A stretch of 64,000 bases of DNA from an uncultured Winogradskyella sp. (GTDB taxonomy: Bacteria; Bacteroidota; Bacteroidia; Flavobacteriales; Flavobacteriaceae): assembly GCF_947498005.1 (NCBI RefSeq), contig NZ_CANMIW010000003.1:124001-188000 (forward strand), written 5' to 3'. How positions within the stretch are numbered: position 1 is the first letter of the stretch; each line of letters begins with the position of its first letter. The position numbers were made by a program, and so were the translations under genes. Shown here one piece after another: positions 7,790 to 18,122 of the stretch. The notes beneath the pieces were generated by a model. It was not told where the DNA came from and did no database searches. It saw nothing but the letters and a program-made list of their open reading frames with translations.

Positions 7790-9973
7790 TTGAAATCGAT
7801 ACTGCTAATATGTTTTTTGTTTTTAGGAACGTTTGCTTACGGTCAATGTCCTTCGAGCGATGTTACATTAAATTCTCAAGCCGCTGTAACTGATTTTATT
7901 ACTAATTATCCAAATTGTGACACCATATCTGGAGACTTAATAATTACTGGTAACGTTACTGATATAAGTGGTTTAGATAATATTACAAGTATTGATGGAA
8001 AACTTGTAATTAATAATACACAACTCACTTCAGTTGAAGATTTTAACAATTTGGCATATGTTTTATATAGTATAGAAATCACTAATAATGATTTCATTAC
8101 TGAAATTGATGGATTTAATGGGCTAATAGATTTAGGCGCTTTATTTATAGTTGAAAACAATGCGAGTCTAGAAGCATTAACAGGTTTTAACGAAGCAACG
8201 GCCGTATTTGGCGATTTTTGGATTAATTATAATCCATTATTAGAGACAATTTCAGGGTTTGATATCCTTACAACAGCCTATGGTTTTTTTGGAATAACTA
8301 ATTGTCCAATTTTAAGTAGTATTCCTAGTTTTAATAATTTAAATTATGTGAGTTGGGGAATACAGTTTAACAATGTAGGCTTAACCGATATTGCAGATTT
8401 TGATAACTTAACAGCAATTGGTGGAGTAGATGCTGCTTCAGGATTTATAGTCTCTAATAATCAGAATTTAATATCTGTATCAGGTTTTAATTGTTTAGAT
8501 ACCATTACTTTCGATTTTTTAATACAAGATAATCCTGTTCTTGAAAACATTTATGGTTTATCGAGTTTATCGAGTGTAGGTCAGTTTTTCACTATTAGAA
8601 ATAATGCGTCATTGGCTTCATTAAACGGATTACAAAATTTATCTACAGTGTCTTCAACAGGCTACGAGAACACTGTGGTATTTCAAATCTTTAATAATTC
8701 ACAATTATCTGATTGTGATTCCTTATGTAATATTTTATCTTCAGACGGTATAATTGGTCTTACCAATATAAGTGCTAATGCCACAGGATGTGATTCAGAG
8801 TCAGTAATTAATACAACAGATTGTGAAGCATTTCAAGGTTTAAGTTGTACTATGTTAAGTATGCCGTTGTTTGAGCAAGTAAATGTGGCGATTGACACCG
8901 ATATTTCTTGGAATGCTATTGATAACGCTACAAGTTATCTCGTTACAATTGGTACATCATCGCAAGGCACTCAAATTATTGATAATTTGAATGTTGGTAA
9001 TATTACAACTTACGACCTTCCTAATGATTTACCTGAAAACACAGAGATTTTTGTAAAAATTAAAGCATTTAATGGCATTATAGAATCTAAATGTTGTGCT
9101 GAGGAAAGCTTCACTACAGAAATTGTTATTCCGGAATGTACAACCTTATCAAGTCCAATAAACGGAGAGGAAAATGTGTCAGTTACTGCAGATATAAGCT
9201 GGAATTCAGTAGAATATGCAACAGGTTATTTAGTTTCTGTTGGTACTTCATCTGGTGGTACAGATCTAATCAATAATTATAATGTAGGCAATACCACAAC
9301 TTATAGCTCTGATGTAGATTTCCCAATTAACGCAGTACTTTATGTAACAATTACACCATACAGTTCAGGTGGAAATAGTACCAATTGTATTGAAGAAAGT
9401 TTTACAACCCAAATGGCACGCATAGACTGCTCAAATTTATTGAATCCTGTTGATGGAGCAGACAATGTTGAAGTAACAACAGATATTTCGTGGAGTACAT
9501 CTAACTCAGCAACTGGTTATATATTAAATATTGGTATAACAGAAGAAGGAACAGAGATCATTAATAACTTAGATGTAGGTAATGTAACAAGTTATAACTT
9601 TTTAGAAACATTACCATCTGACACAGAAATATTTGTAACTATAATTCCATATAATAGTTATGGTCAAAGCATGGATTGCGAAACTGAAAGTTTTAAAACA
9701 GAGTTAGTATCGCTAGTTATTCCTAAGTTTTTTACACCAAATGATGATCAACATAATAATTTTTGGATTGTTGAAGATCCGTTCAATGAAATTGAAAGAG
9801 TTACTATTTTTAACCGTTACGGAAAATTAATTAAAACATTATATGCTCAAAGTTTACCATTGGGCTGGAATGGGAATTTTAAAAATAATTTAATGCCTAC
9901 AAATGATTATTGGTATAAAATTGAATTAAAGAATGGTAAAGAATTAAATGGTCATTTTACTTTAAAGCGGTAA
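7790..9973 (+). CDS. secreted leucine-rich (L-domain-like) protein with three FN3-like repeats and a T9SS type B sorting domain
   Basis: A 727-residue exported protein. The start is TTG: an in-frame TAG lies immediately upstream and no ATG is available, and this start gives a clean Sec signal (MKSILLICFLFLGTFAYGQ). Residues about 20-345 form a repeated L-domain/leucine-rich solenoid. Three repeats of about 90 residues follow, each starting CxxLxxP and containing DISW...ATxYLVxxGT, resembling fibronectin type III. The last 85 residues are a CHU_C/type B sorting domain (IPKFFTPNDD ... ending GHFTLKR). Its likely fate is type IX secretion and surface attachment. It is a paralogue of the larger protein at 49.7-53.0 kb. 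Confidence 0.85.
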   Translation: MKSILLICFLFLGTFAYGQCPSSDVTLNSQAAVTDFITNYPNCDTISGDLIITGNVTDISGLDNITSIDGKLVINNTQLTSVEDFNNLAYVLYSIEITNNDFITEIDGFNGLIDLGALFIVENNASLEALTGFNEATAVFGDFWINYNPLLETISGFDILTTAYGFFGITNCPILSSIPSFNNLNYVSWGIQFNNVGLTDIADFDNLTAIGGVDAASGFIVSNNQNLISVSGFNCLDTITFDFLIQDNPVLENIYGLSSLSSVGQFFTIRNNASLASLNGLQNLSTVSSTGYENTVVFQIFNNSQLSDCDSLCNILSSDGIIGLTNISANATGCDSESVINTTDCEAFQGLSCTMLSMPLFEQVNVAIDTDISWNAIDNATSYLVTIGTSSQGTQIIDNLNVGNITTYDLPNDLPENTEIFVKIKAFNGIIESKCCAEESFTTEIVIPECTTLSSPINGEENVSVTADISWNSVEYATGYLVSVGTSSGGTDLINNYNVGNTTTYSSDVDFPINAVLYVTITPYSSGGNSTNCIEESFTTQMARIDCSNLLNPVDGADNVEVTTDISWSTSNSATGYILNIGITEEGTEIINNLDVGNVTSYNFLETLPSDTEIFVTIIPYNSYGQSMDCETESFKTELVSLVIPKFFTPNDDQHNNFWIVEDPFNEIERVTIFNRYGKLIKTLYAQSLPLGWNGNFKNNLMPTNDYWYKIELKNGKELNGHFTLKR

Positions 9974-9993
9974 GTATTAAAATGCATTACTTT

Positions 9994-10575
9994 TTAATCT
10001 ATTATAATTGAATTCAATTCATCCCAAATAGGCTCATCAAACTCTTTTGGTGACAGTTTAAACAAAATAGCAGACGTGTTTGTCTCTTCAGAAAACACTT
10101 GGTTTCCTAGAATATTTACGGTTATTATTTTTCCTGTATGAAAACCATCAAAGAAAGTCATTTGTCCTTTAAACTGATGTCCACTTTTAGAAATATCTAA
10201 ATCGTTTAGAACAAGTTTCGGATCAGGAAATTCTTGAGCCCAATGATTAGGATGCATCAGTTCTGTAAAATAGTGATTGAAGTTAAAGGTAATAGTTTCT
10301 AATGAAATTACAGATGTTGCTTCTACTTGCCAAGCCATAGCTAGCGTCCAAAATTCTTGATGTTCTAGTTTATTCCAATTAGGGGCAAAGCGTAATTCTT
10401 CAAATCCTATAAACGTTAGTTCTGGTAACCATTCTATTGGAAATGGAATAATTTCGGCACTCCATGTACTATCAGCTTTTACAATAGATTTTTGTATGCT
10501 GTCTTGAGAATGTGCTACAAATGATAGACTTAATAATAGAATTACAATTACAGATTTTGATAATAGTTTTAACAT
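9994..10575 (-). CDS. exported hypothetical protein
   Basis: A 193-residue protein with a Sec signal peptide (MLKLLSKSVIVILLLSLSFV, cleavage expected after AHSQ). The mature part is soluble and rich in aromatic residues (EWLPELTFIGFEEL, HQEFWTLAMAWQVE). I do not recognise a family. It faces the preceding T9SS gene tail to tail with 20 bases between them. On its upstream side lies a 460-base gap. Confidence 0.6.
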   Translation of the reverse strand: MLKLLSKSVIVILLLSLSFVAHSQDSIQKSIVKADSTWSAEIIPFPIEWLPELTFIGFEELRFAPNWNKLEHQEFWTLAMAWQVEATSVISLETITFNFNHYFTELMHPNHWAQEFPDPKLVLNDLDISKSGHQFKGQMTFFDGFHTGKIITVNILGNQVFSEETNTSAILFKLSPKEFDEPIWDELNSIIID

Positions 10576-11034
10576 TGGTTTTGATTTGTTTTATGTAAAA
10601 CTACGGTAGAGGATAGCAAATTGTGTCAAAAAAGTGTAAAATGAGTGTAAAATTTAGAATATTAAGCAGCATTTCTTGTTATTGATACTTATTACATTAA
10701 ACGTTTGCTTATTATTAAGACATTAACATCATTGTTAGAAAAATTTCAATTGAAATGTTATTCGTTCACAAATATTCTGAATTAGAATATAGATTTCGTA
10801 ATAAAGGGATTACAAAATTTTTAAATGGTAAATTAATAAACTCTTTAATTATTAGAATCGTAAACTCTACAGAGGCATTAGTATATGCCTTTATTTTTTT
10901 GTACTTTGTTAGAATACAACAGCTATTAATCGATTATCATTTTTTTATTTCGAATCCATATTAATTTGAAAATTAATAATTTAAAAAAAATGAGAAAGTA
11001 TCGCTCTTTAAACCAACACTGACTTTATACGCTT
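10576..11034. other. intergenic region with a terminator-like hairpin
   Basis: 459 bases between divergent genes. At 10873-10900 an inverted repeat (AGGCAT / ATGCCT, six-base loop) is followed by a T-rich run, forming a rightward terminator with no clear gene upstream. A short unannotated RNA or leader ending there is possible. A 69-codon frame at 10755-10964 overlaps this hairpin and has no family resemblance, so I treat it as non-coding. Confidence 0.4.
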
Positions 11035-12471
11035 ATGCCAAAACTCAATTTATCCGCTTACGACACTAAAGGTTTTTACGACGAAATGTTTGATGAAAAT
11101 AATAATGTAAGACCTAATTACAAATTGTTTTTAGATCGTTTACAAAAAATGAGTGTTAAGAAGCTAAACGCACTTCAACATTCTACAGATCGTGCACAGC
11201 TTTCTTTAGGGATGACTTTTAATGTTTATAATGATAATCAAGGTGTAGAAAGAATTCTACATTTAGATATCATTCCAAGGATAATTAAAAATAAAGAATG
11301 GCAAAATTTAGAAAAAGGATTACAGCAACGCATTAAGGCATTAAACTTATTTATTCAAGACATTTATAACGATCAAAAGGTGTTGAAGGATAAAATTATT
11401 CCGAAAGAAATGATTTTTTCTAGTGTATCATACCTTAAGGAATTGGAAGGCTTTAAACCGCCAAAGGATGTATGGTGTCATATTACGGGATCAGATTTAA
11501 TACGAGGAGGCGATGGTCAATATTACGTTTTAGAAGATAATTTAAGATGTCCTTCTGGTGTTTCATATATGTTAGAAAACAGAGAGATTTTAAAGCGAAC
11601 GTTTCCTGAGCTATTTGAAAAACTCGATGTAAAACCCGTTTATAATTATACGCACATTTTGAGAGATACTTTAGAATCCTTAACGGATAAAGATCAACCA
11701 ACCGTTGTTGTGTTAACGCCTGGCACATATAATTCGGCTTATTTTGAGCATTCGTATTTGGCACAACAAATGGGAGCAGAGTTGGTAGAGGGTCGTGATC
11801 TTATTGTAAAGGATGATATCGTTTATATGATAACTACCAATGGTTTACATCGTGTAGATGTTATTTATAGACGTGTAGATGATGATTTTATCGATCCAGA
11901 AGTATTTAATAAAAATTCACTTTTAGGAACTCCTGGTTTATTTAGAGCTTATTTAAAAGGAAATGTTGTGTTAGTTAATGCACCGGGAACAGGAGTGGTA
12001 GATGATAAGGCGGTTTATGCTTATATACCTAGAATTATAAAGTATTATTTAGGTGAAGATATGATTTTGCCTAATGTAAAAACTTACATCTGTGATGAAG
12101 AGCCAGATTGTAAATATGTGATTGAAAACATCCATAATTTAGTGGTTAAACAAACAGATGCTTCTGGAGGATATGGTATGTTAATTGGTCCTAAATCAAC
12201 TAAAAAGGAACAAGAAGAATTTATAGCTAAGATTAAGGCTAATCCAAGAAATTATATTGCACAACCTATGATAAATTTATCAAGAGTACCAACCTTAACG
12301 GATGATACTATTGAAGGTCGTCATGTAGATCTACGACCATATGCTTTATTTGGTGATGACATAAAAATTATTCCAGGCGCATTAACGCGTGTTGCATTAG
12401 AGAAAGGATCTATAGTTGTAAACTCGTCACAAGGCGGAGGAAGTAAAGATACTTGGGTATTAAACAGTTAA
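11035..12471 (+). CDS. circularly permuted ATP-grasp type 2 protein (COG2308)
   Basis: A 478-residue cytosolic protein of the CP_ATPgrasp_2 (formerly DUF404/DUF407) family. Characteristic stretches are SLGMTFNVYNDNQG near 60, DIIPRIIKNKEW, GGDGQYYVLEDNLRCPSG near 160, TPGTYNSAYFEHSYLA, DVIYRRVDDDFIDP, and the terminal RVALEKGSIVVNSSQGGG. The family is predicted to ligate carboxylates to amines, but its substrate is unknown. The alpha-E gene follows 10 bases downstream and is the usual partner. A fused ATP-grasp/alpha-E paralogue lies at 15.5-18.1 kb in the opposite orientation. Confidence 0.9.
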   Translation: MPKLNLSAYDTKGFYDEMFDENNNVRPNYKLFLDRLQKMSVKKLNALQHSTDRAQLSLGMTFNVYNDNQGVERILHLDIIPRIIKNKEWQNLEKGLQQRIKALNLFIQDIYNDQKVLKDKIIPKEMIFSSVSYLKELEGFKPPKDVWCHITGSDLIRGGDGQYYVLEDNLRCPSGVSYMLENREILKRTFPELFEKLDVKPVYNYTHILRDTLESLTDKDQPTVVVLTPGTYNSAYFEHSYLAQQMGAELVEGRDLIVKDDIVYMITTNGLHRVDVIYRRVDDDFIDPEVFNKNSLLGTPGLFRAYLKGNVVLVNAPGTGVVDDKAVYAYIPRIIKYYLGEDMILPNVKTYICDEEPDCKYVIENIHNLVVKQTDASGGYGMLIGPKSTKKEQEEFIAKIKANPRNYIAQPMINLSRVPTLTDDTIEGRHVDLRPYALFGDDIKIIPGALTRVALEKGSIVVNSSQGGGSKDTWVLNS

Positions 12472-12481
12472 AATTAAATGT

Positions 12482-13438
12482 ATGTTAGGTAGAGTTGCAA
12501 ACACCATTTATTGGATGAATAGATATTTAGAACGTGCTGAAAATTATGCACGTTTTATGGATGTAAATTTTAATTTATTTTTAGAATTACCTACAAATAA
12601 AGCACAACAATGGAAACCACTTGTTGCAATAACAGGTGATTGGCCATTATATGAAGAGCTGCATGAAGACGTAGAGAAAGATGAAGTGATTTATTTTATG
12701 GCTTTTGAAGCGCAAAATCCAAATTCTATATATAATTGCATTGTTAATGCTAGAGAAAATGCACGTGCTATTAGACCAGATATCACAAAAGAAGTTTGGG
12801 AACAAATTAACTCACTTTATTATTTAGTTAAAGCGGATTGCGCCAAGAAACGACACGATGATAAAGATTTGAGACAGTTTTTTAATAATATTAAAAACGG
12901 TTGTCAGTTATTGTACGGTATGTACGACGCTACTATTTCTAGAAATGACGGTTGGAATTTTGGAAAACTAGGGCAACTTGTAGAGCGAGCAGATAAAACA
13001 TCTAGAGTTTTAGATGTAAAATATCATCTACTCTTAGGTTCTGTAAAACAAGTAGGTTCTTCCTTAGATTTAATTCAATGGGCAGCACTTTTAAAATCTG
13101 TTAGTGCTTACGATATGTATAGAAAAAAATATGGCAAATTAAAATCGGCGAATATTGCAGAGTTCTTAATTTTAGATACTGAATTTCCTAGATCTATTCT
13201 TAATTGTTTATTACGTGCAGAACAATGTATTATAAGGTTATCAGGTAGCTCATTTGGTTATAGTAATTCAGCACAGAAAAAATTAGGAGCATTAAAATCG
13301 CAATTAGAGTATACGGACATTAATGATATTATTGAGAAAGGGTTACATGAGTATTTAGATAATATTCAACTTAAACTAAATGATATTTCTACAGCTATTT
13401 ATGATTCATTTTTCTCTGTAGAGCAACATATTAACTAG
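12482..13438 (+). CDS. alpha-E domain protein (COG2307, DUF403)
   Basis: A 318-residue all-helical protein. The start MLGRVANTIYWMNRYLERAENYARF is diagnostic for the alpha-E family, with the RAENxAR motif near 17-23, and a second similar motif (GQLVERADKTSRVLD) is centred near 170. The family always accompanies the circularly permuted ATP-grasp proteins and transglutaminase-like proteins. Its biochemical role is unknown; a substrate- or tag-holding role has been proposed. It forms a two-gene operon with the ATP-grasp gene. Confidence 0.9.
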   Translation: MLGRVANTIYWMNRYLERAENYARFMDVNFNLFLELPTNKAQQWKPLVAITGDWPLYEELHEDVEKDEVIYFMAFEAQNPNSIYNCIVNARENARAIRPDITKEVWEQINSLYYLVKADCAKKRHDDKDLRQFFNNIKNGCQLLYGMYDATISRNDGWNFGKLGQLVERADKTSRVLDVKYHLLLGSVKQVGSSLDLIQWAALLKSVSAYDMYRKKYGKLKSANIAEFLILDTEFPRSILNCLLRAEQCIIRLSGSSFGYSNSAQKKLGALKSQLEYTDINDIIEKGLHEYLDNIQLKLNDISTAIYDSFFSVEQHIN

Positions 13439-13493
13439 TTTCAGTCAGATTATTACTAGCATTTAATAGTTCGTTTTATTTCTTGAAATTTCA

Positions 13494-13526
13494 TTGGATG
13501 AAATATCAGTAATTAGAGTACATTTG
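13494..13526 (+). promoter_or_regulatory. putative promoter of the metallopeptidase gene
   Basis: A TACATTTG box at 13519-13526 matches the Bacteroidota -7 consensus. A TTG lies 22 bases upstream at 13494-13496. The start codon is 27 bases downstream. Confidence 0.45.
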
Positions 13527-13552
13527 CCGCGTTTTATTTTACCCTTTTATAT

Positions 13553-14602
13553 ATGAAAATATTTCAATGTGGAAATTGTAATTATTCTGTGTATTTTGAA
13601 AATTACACATGTGATAACTGCGGACATTTAACTGGTTACAGAGCAGAAGATCGTATGATGCTTTCTTTTGATCCTAACGTTGATGCCCTTATTTCAGATA
13701 GAGAACATCTTGAGTATAAATACTGTAAAAATAAAGCGTACCATGCTTGTAATTGGATTATTGAAAAAGATAATCCTGAAGATTATTGCAGCGCATGTCA
13801 ATTAAATAGAACCATCCCAAACCTTTCTAATCCTGCATCAGATAATCTCGATAACTGGAAAAATGTTGAAGTTGCTAAGCATCGTTTAATCTATCAACTC
13901 CAAAAGTTTAATTTATCCTTGCCTAGCAAATTAAAACAAGAAGATGGTTTATGTTTTGATTTTGTTGAAAGACGTGATAATAAAAAATTGATGACAGGTC
14001 ATGCTAATGGTGTGGTTACCATATTAATTAAGGAAGGAAATTCTGTATTACGAGAACAAGCAAGGAAAGATCTACGAGAACCATACAGAACTTTAGTAGG
14101 GCATTTAAGACATGAAGTTGGTCATTATTTCTGGATTAAATTGGTAAGTGAGCATCCAAAAATACTAGCAGAATTCAGAACTCTTTTTGGCAACGAAACA
14201 CTAGATTACTCTGAAGCTTTAGATATTTACTATAAAAATGGAGCTCCGAAAGATTGGCAAAATTCATTCATTAGCAAATATGCCACCTCACATCCATGGG
14301 AAGATTGGGCAGAAACGTGGGCGCATTATTTGCATATTATGGATATGGTAGAAACAGCCTTTTTTTTTAGAGTAAACGTGAAACCAAACTTTAAAACAAA
14401 AGCTTTAAAAACTAAAGTATCATTTGATCCTTACACCAAAACAGATTTTGATGTCATTGTTAGAAAATGTGTACCGTTATCACTAGCTGTAAATAGTATA
14501 AATAGAGCCATGGGAATACCAGACGTTTATCCTTTTGTTATTTCACCTAACATCATAGAGAAACTAAAATTTGTTCATCGTCTTTTATTGCCGAAACGCT
14601 AG
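13553..14602 (+). CDS. putative zinc-binding metallopeptidase (COG4307-like)
   Basis: A 349-residue soluble protein. An N-terminal zinc ribbon has C6, C9, C20 and C23, and a second Cys set is C58, C66, C79 and C82. The catalytic centre is HEVGH at 187-191, with a downstream WEDWAETWAHYLH segment supplying a likely third ligand. The family is often found beside alpha-E/ATP-grasp/transglutaminase clusters, and here it lies between the two halves of that cluster. It may process the product of the cluster, but no substrate is known. Its 3' end faces the transglutaminase gene with 16 bases between them. Confidence 0.82.
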   Translation: MKIFQCGNCNYSVYFENYTCDNCGHLTGYRAEDRMMLSFDPNVDALISDREHLEYKYCKNKAYHACNWIIEKDNPEDYCSACQLNRTIPNLSNPASDNLDNWKNVEVAKHRLIYQLQKFNLSLPSKLKQEDGLCFDFVERRDNKKLMTGHANGVVTILIKEGNSVLREQARKDLREPYRTLVGHLRHEVGHYFWIKLVSEHPKILAEFRTLFGNETLDYSEALDIYYKNGAPKDWQNSFISKYATSHPWEDWAETWAHYLHIMDMVETAFFFRVNVKPNFKTKALKTKVSFDPYTKTDFDVIVRKCVPLSLAVNSINRAMGIPDVYPFVISPNIIEKLKFVHRLLLPKR

Positions 14603-14618
14603 TGATATGATTTGTTTT

Positions 14619-15545
14619 CTACTGCTGAGATTGACTTTGCATTTGTGTTAAATAGTCTTTTGAAGGTCTTAAGTCTACTGATACTTCCATAGAATTATTT
14701 CCCATGCTATATATAACACCTTTTAGAGGAGGTACATCATAGTAATCTCTACCATGTGCAACAACAATATGTTGGTTTTTTGGAATTTGATTATTTGTAG
14801 GGTCAAAATCTACCCAACCATAGGTTGGCAAATAAACAGAGAACCAAGCATGTGAAGCATCAGTACCAATTAATTTTTCTTTACCAGCTGGTGGAATCGT
14901 TTCAATATAACCACTAACATATTTAGCAGGTAAACCCATAGAACGAATACAGGCAATTGCAATCTGAGCAAAATCTTGACAAACGCCTTTTTTGGCTAAC
15001 ATGACATCCTTTAATGGTGTCGCAATATTTGTAAAACCAGGTACAAAATCAAAATCCGTATATATACGCTGCATTAATTCAAATGTAGCATCAAAAAAAG
15101 AGCGTTCTGGTTTAAATGAAAGTGCTGCATAAGCCGCTATTTCTCCACTGTTATTAGAAATTAAAGGCGATGGCATTACAAATTGCCTTACATCTATAAT
15201 TTCTGAATCTGTACCTTTTAAGTATGCTTTAGTCTCTTCAATAGTTACATCCTTTGCTTTTGAAAGTTCAGTTTCATTAACTTGTTTGGTATAATCTCTT
15301 TCTACTTTGCTTCTAGCAATTACCACCAAATCTTTGTGATGCTGCTGTATTGAAAATCGCGTAACAGAATTTCCAAAAAAATCTAGACGTTGCGAAATAT
15401 CAGTTGGAGTAGGTGTAATTTCTAAGGAATAATCTATTAAGGTTTGCCCAGGAAAACTTTTAGGTTTTATGGTTGTCATATTATGACAGAACGAAGCACC
15501 ATGCTCGTATTTATATTTTGTTTTATGCCAAAGATCAAAAATCAT
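14619..15545 (-). CDS. transglutaminase-like cysteine protease-fold protein
   Basis: A 308-residue protein with the bacterial transglutaminase N-terminal beta domain (MIFDLWHKTKYKYEHGASFC) and a transglutaminase-like core. The triad is C189 (KKGVCQDFA), H232 (ASHAWF) and D248 (WVDFDPTN). Known family activities include peptide or amide hydrolysis and transamidation. Last gene of a three-gene leftward operon (DUF2126-transglutaminase, ATP-grasp/alpha-E fusion, this gene). It starts one base after the stop of the fusion gene. Confidence 0.9.
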   Translation of the reverse strand: MIFDLWHKTKYKYEHGASFCHNMTTIKPKSFPGQTLIDYSLEITPTPTDISQRLDFFGNSVTRFSIQQHHKDLVVIARSKVERDYTKQVNETELSKAKDVTIEETKAYLKGTDSEIIDVRQFVMPSPLISNNSGEIAAYAALSFKPERSFFDATFELMQRIYTDFDFVPGFTNIATPLKDVMLAKKGVCQDFAQIAIACIRSMGLPAKYVSGYIETIPPAGKEKLIGTDASHAWFSVYLPTYGWVDFDPTNNQIPKNQHIVVAHGRDYYDVPPLKGVIYSMGNNSMEVSVDLRPSKDYLTQMQSQSQQ

Positions 15546-15546
15546 A

Positions 15547-18102
15547 CTAACTAGTGATGGTTCTATTAACCAATTGTTTTTGAGGTTGAGAATGATTAAA
15601 ATAGGTGTCAGAGATTGATAACGATGTAATATGTAATAAATCGCTTAATTCTGATAATATATTATCGAGATTTTCGCGCATATTAGATTCTGAGTTTACA
15701 ACCAACATGTCCTTTAGGTTTAAACTTTCCATTTTAGAAATAACAAGATTCATGTTTTCTTGGCAGATGGTCAAATTTTTTCGCTCATTTGTCGATGGCA
15801 GTTTGTCAATATCTTTTTTTAATCTATGCATTTGGTAAGTTAAAGATCTGGAATATTCTTTATCTAAAATGATTAAGTTAAGTACATTTTCTAGACTTAG
15901 ATAGGAATTGTAACTATATCTGTAAATATTTAAACTTTCGTGACTATTGAGTAAGGATTCTAATATTTCATATTCAAGTTCTTCATCATAATTTACAATT
16001 AATAAAGCTCTAAATTTTTCAATGTTCATTGCACTAATTTCTAATTGTAAACCAATAAAGTAGAGTAGAAGCCCTTGCCTTACTAATATACTCTCTTCAG
16101 TTAATGCCATAAATGCAATCAGTCTAGTGATTATTTTATCGAAGAAATTAGTAAGCTTAAAAACGGAATAATCATCATCAGCTTTTAAGTTTTTTACATG
16201 TTTTTGAATGCCGTCAAAAACGCGCCACATATCTCTAGACCACAGATTTCTTAGGGCGTAATAAGAATTACTAAAACTTTGCATAGATTGAGCAAAGCTT
16301 CCAATTTTATGTTCGTCTACAATAATATCACTGATTTCTTTTAGTGGATTTTGTAAAGCGTCATCTTCATTTTCTCCAATAAATCCAGGGAAAGTAGACG
16401 TAATTTTTGTGATAGATTGAAACAGTGTTTTAAGACTTTCAGATTCCGATTTACGATCGTTATACTGTGCATGTGTCATTTGGTTTAACACCATTCTTAA
16501 ATATCTCGCTGTAACTAAAGCTCTTCCAATATATCGACCAGACCAAAATAGGTTTTCTGCGGTATGACTTGGTACATCATTAATTGCTGTTGATGGACTA
16601 GAGTTTGTTTTATTCCATGAATAATTTTGAAGATTGGGCTGTGGTGTATCTGTCACAATCCAAAAATCCTTACTCGTTCCACCGCGTTGATTAGAAACAA
16701 ATAATTCTTCGCGTTCAGGAGCAACTCGTACTAAACCGCCAGGCATTACACTATAACTATTTTCCTTAGCTATGGCGAACGTTCTACATAATATTTTACG
16801 AGGTTCTAATTGGTTTTCTATAAAATTAGGAGCCGTTGAGAACGCAATTTTTTCTTGTGCTATAAAATTAAAAGGGAATTCTAAAATTTCTTTTTTTAAA
16901 GCGTCAAGAGCAGCTTTATCTAAAAATTCACAAAAATAAATATGCTCTCTGTTAGATCTATCAATTCTTTTTAAAACAAAAGAAGGTAGATCTGCCAATA
17001 CGTGTTTTCGTTCCTTTTCTTGTCCACACCACCAAGATGCTATTTGTGGCAATATTAAATCTTCATTTAAAAAATACTTGCATATATTTTTCATGAAAGG
17101 ATTCAAAGCCGGATTTTCTAAAACTCCACTTCCTATAGGATTAATAATAGCAACGTTTTGCAATCGTACAGCTTCTAGTAAACCCGCAACACCTAAATAA
17201 GAATCTTCTCGTAATTCTAAAGGATCCATGAAGGTATCATCAATGCGTCTTAAAATAACATCTACTTGCTTAAGACCTTTTAAAGATTTTAGCCAAACTT
17301 TACCATGTCTTACCACTAAGTCGTTTCCTTTTACCAAAGGATATCCTAAAAATGAGGATAGATAAGAATGTTCAAAATAGGTTTCATTATGTGGTCCTGG
17401 TGTTAAAATAACAACCATAGGGCTTTCTACATTTGTTGTTGCAGAATTCACTAATAACTGATTAAAGTCGTTAAAGAAATTAGAAGGTTGAGTTACATTG
17501 ATATTTGTAAATAACTCTGGAATGATTTTACTTGTGGAAAACCTATTTTCTAAAGCATAACCCATTCCCGATGGTGCCTGAGTTCTATCATTTACAACCC
17601 ACATTCTACCATCTGGACCTCTTGCTAAATCCGCCGCGTAAATAGAGAGTTGTTTTGAATTTTTATATTGAATTTGATCACATGCACGCAAAAATCCACT
17701 ATGTGCATAGATAGCTTCTGCCGGAATTATACCGTTCTTTAGTAGGTCACGTTTACCATATAAATCTTTTAGAATTAGATTTAATAATTCTGCTCGTTGT
17801 TGAATCCCTTTTTCTACACCTTTCCATTCATTTTGATGAATTAAGTACGGCACAACATTTAATTCCCATGGACGGTTAAGACCTTTGGGATCATTATAAA
17901 CATTGTAGGTAACACCATTTTCTGCTAAAAGCCAATTAAGTTCAGTTTGTTTTGAAGACAGGTTTTCTGTACCTATTTTTAGCAAATTTTGAGACAATAT
18001 TTTCCAGTTGTCTTTAATACCCATTTTAGCCGTGAGTAATTCATCATACTTAGATGATGCCGAAAAATAATTCTTAAATATGGTCTTTGTTAGTGTCTTC
18101 AT
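15547..18102 (-). CDS. circularly permuted ATP-grasp and alpha-E fusion protein
   Basis: An 851-residue fusion of the two proteins encoded separately at 11.0-13.4 kb. Residues up to about 500 are CP_ATPgrasp_2 (NGVTYNVYNDPKG, GPDGRMWVVNDRTQAPSG, TPGPHNETYFEHSYL, DVILRRIDDTFMDP, ending in VSNQRGGTSKDFWIV). From about 535 the alpha-E domain begins (SHTAENLFWSGRYIGRALVTARYL). The ATP-grasp half is more diverged at its end, and the alpha-E motif RAENxAR reads RALVTAR, so activity may differ from the split pair. Middle gene of the operon; 20 bases separate it from the upstream gene. Confidence 0.9.
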   Translation of the reverse strand: MKTLTKTIFKNYFSASSKYDELLTAKMGIKDNWKILSQNLLKIGTENLSSKQTELNWLLAENGVTYNVYNDPKGLNRPWELNVVPYLIHQNEWKGVEKGIQQRAELLNLILKDLYGKRDLLKNGIIPAEAIYAHSGFLRACDQIQYKNSKQLSIYAADLARGPDGRMWVVNDRTQAPSGMGYALENRFSTSKIIPELFTNINVTQPSNFFNDFNQLLVNSATTNVESPMVVILTPGPHNETYFEHSYLSSFLGYPLVKGNDLVVRHGKVWLKSLKGLKQVDVILRRIDDTFMDPLELREDSYLGVAGLLEAVRLQNVAIINPIGSGVLENPALNPFMKNICKYFLNEDLILPQIASWWCGQEKERKHVLADLPSFVLKRIDRSNREHIYFCEFLDKAALDALKKEILEFPFNFIAQEKIAFSTAPNFIENQLEPRKILCRTFAIAKENSYSVMPGGLVRVAPEREELFVSNQRGGTSKDFWIVTDTPQPNLQNYSWNKTNSSPSTAINDVPSHTAENLFWSGRYIGRALVTARYLRMVLNQMTHAQYNDRKSESESLKTLFQSITKITSTFPGFIGENEDDALQNPLKEISDIIVDEHKIGSFAQSMQSFSNSYYALRNLWSRDMWRVFDGIQKHVKNLKADDDYSVFKLTNFFDKIITRLIAFMALTEESILVRQGLLLYFIGLQLEISAMNIEKFRALLIVNYDEELEYEILESLLNSHESLNIYRYSYNSYLSLENVLNLIILDKEYSRSLTYQMHRLKKDIDKLPSTNERKNLTICQENMNLVISKMESLNLKDMLVVNSESNMRENLDNILSELSDLLHITSLSISDTYFNHSQPQKQLVNRTITS

Positions 18103-18122
18103 TTTGTAAACAGGAACATGTT

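Noticed and set aside
10755..10964. 69-codon ORF as a gene
   Set aside because: It overlaps a terminator-like hairpin with a T-run, has biased hydrophobic composition from AT-rich DNA, and shows no family signature.
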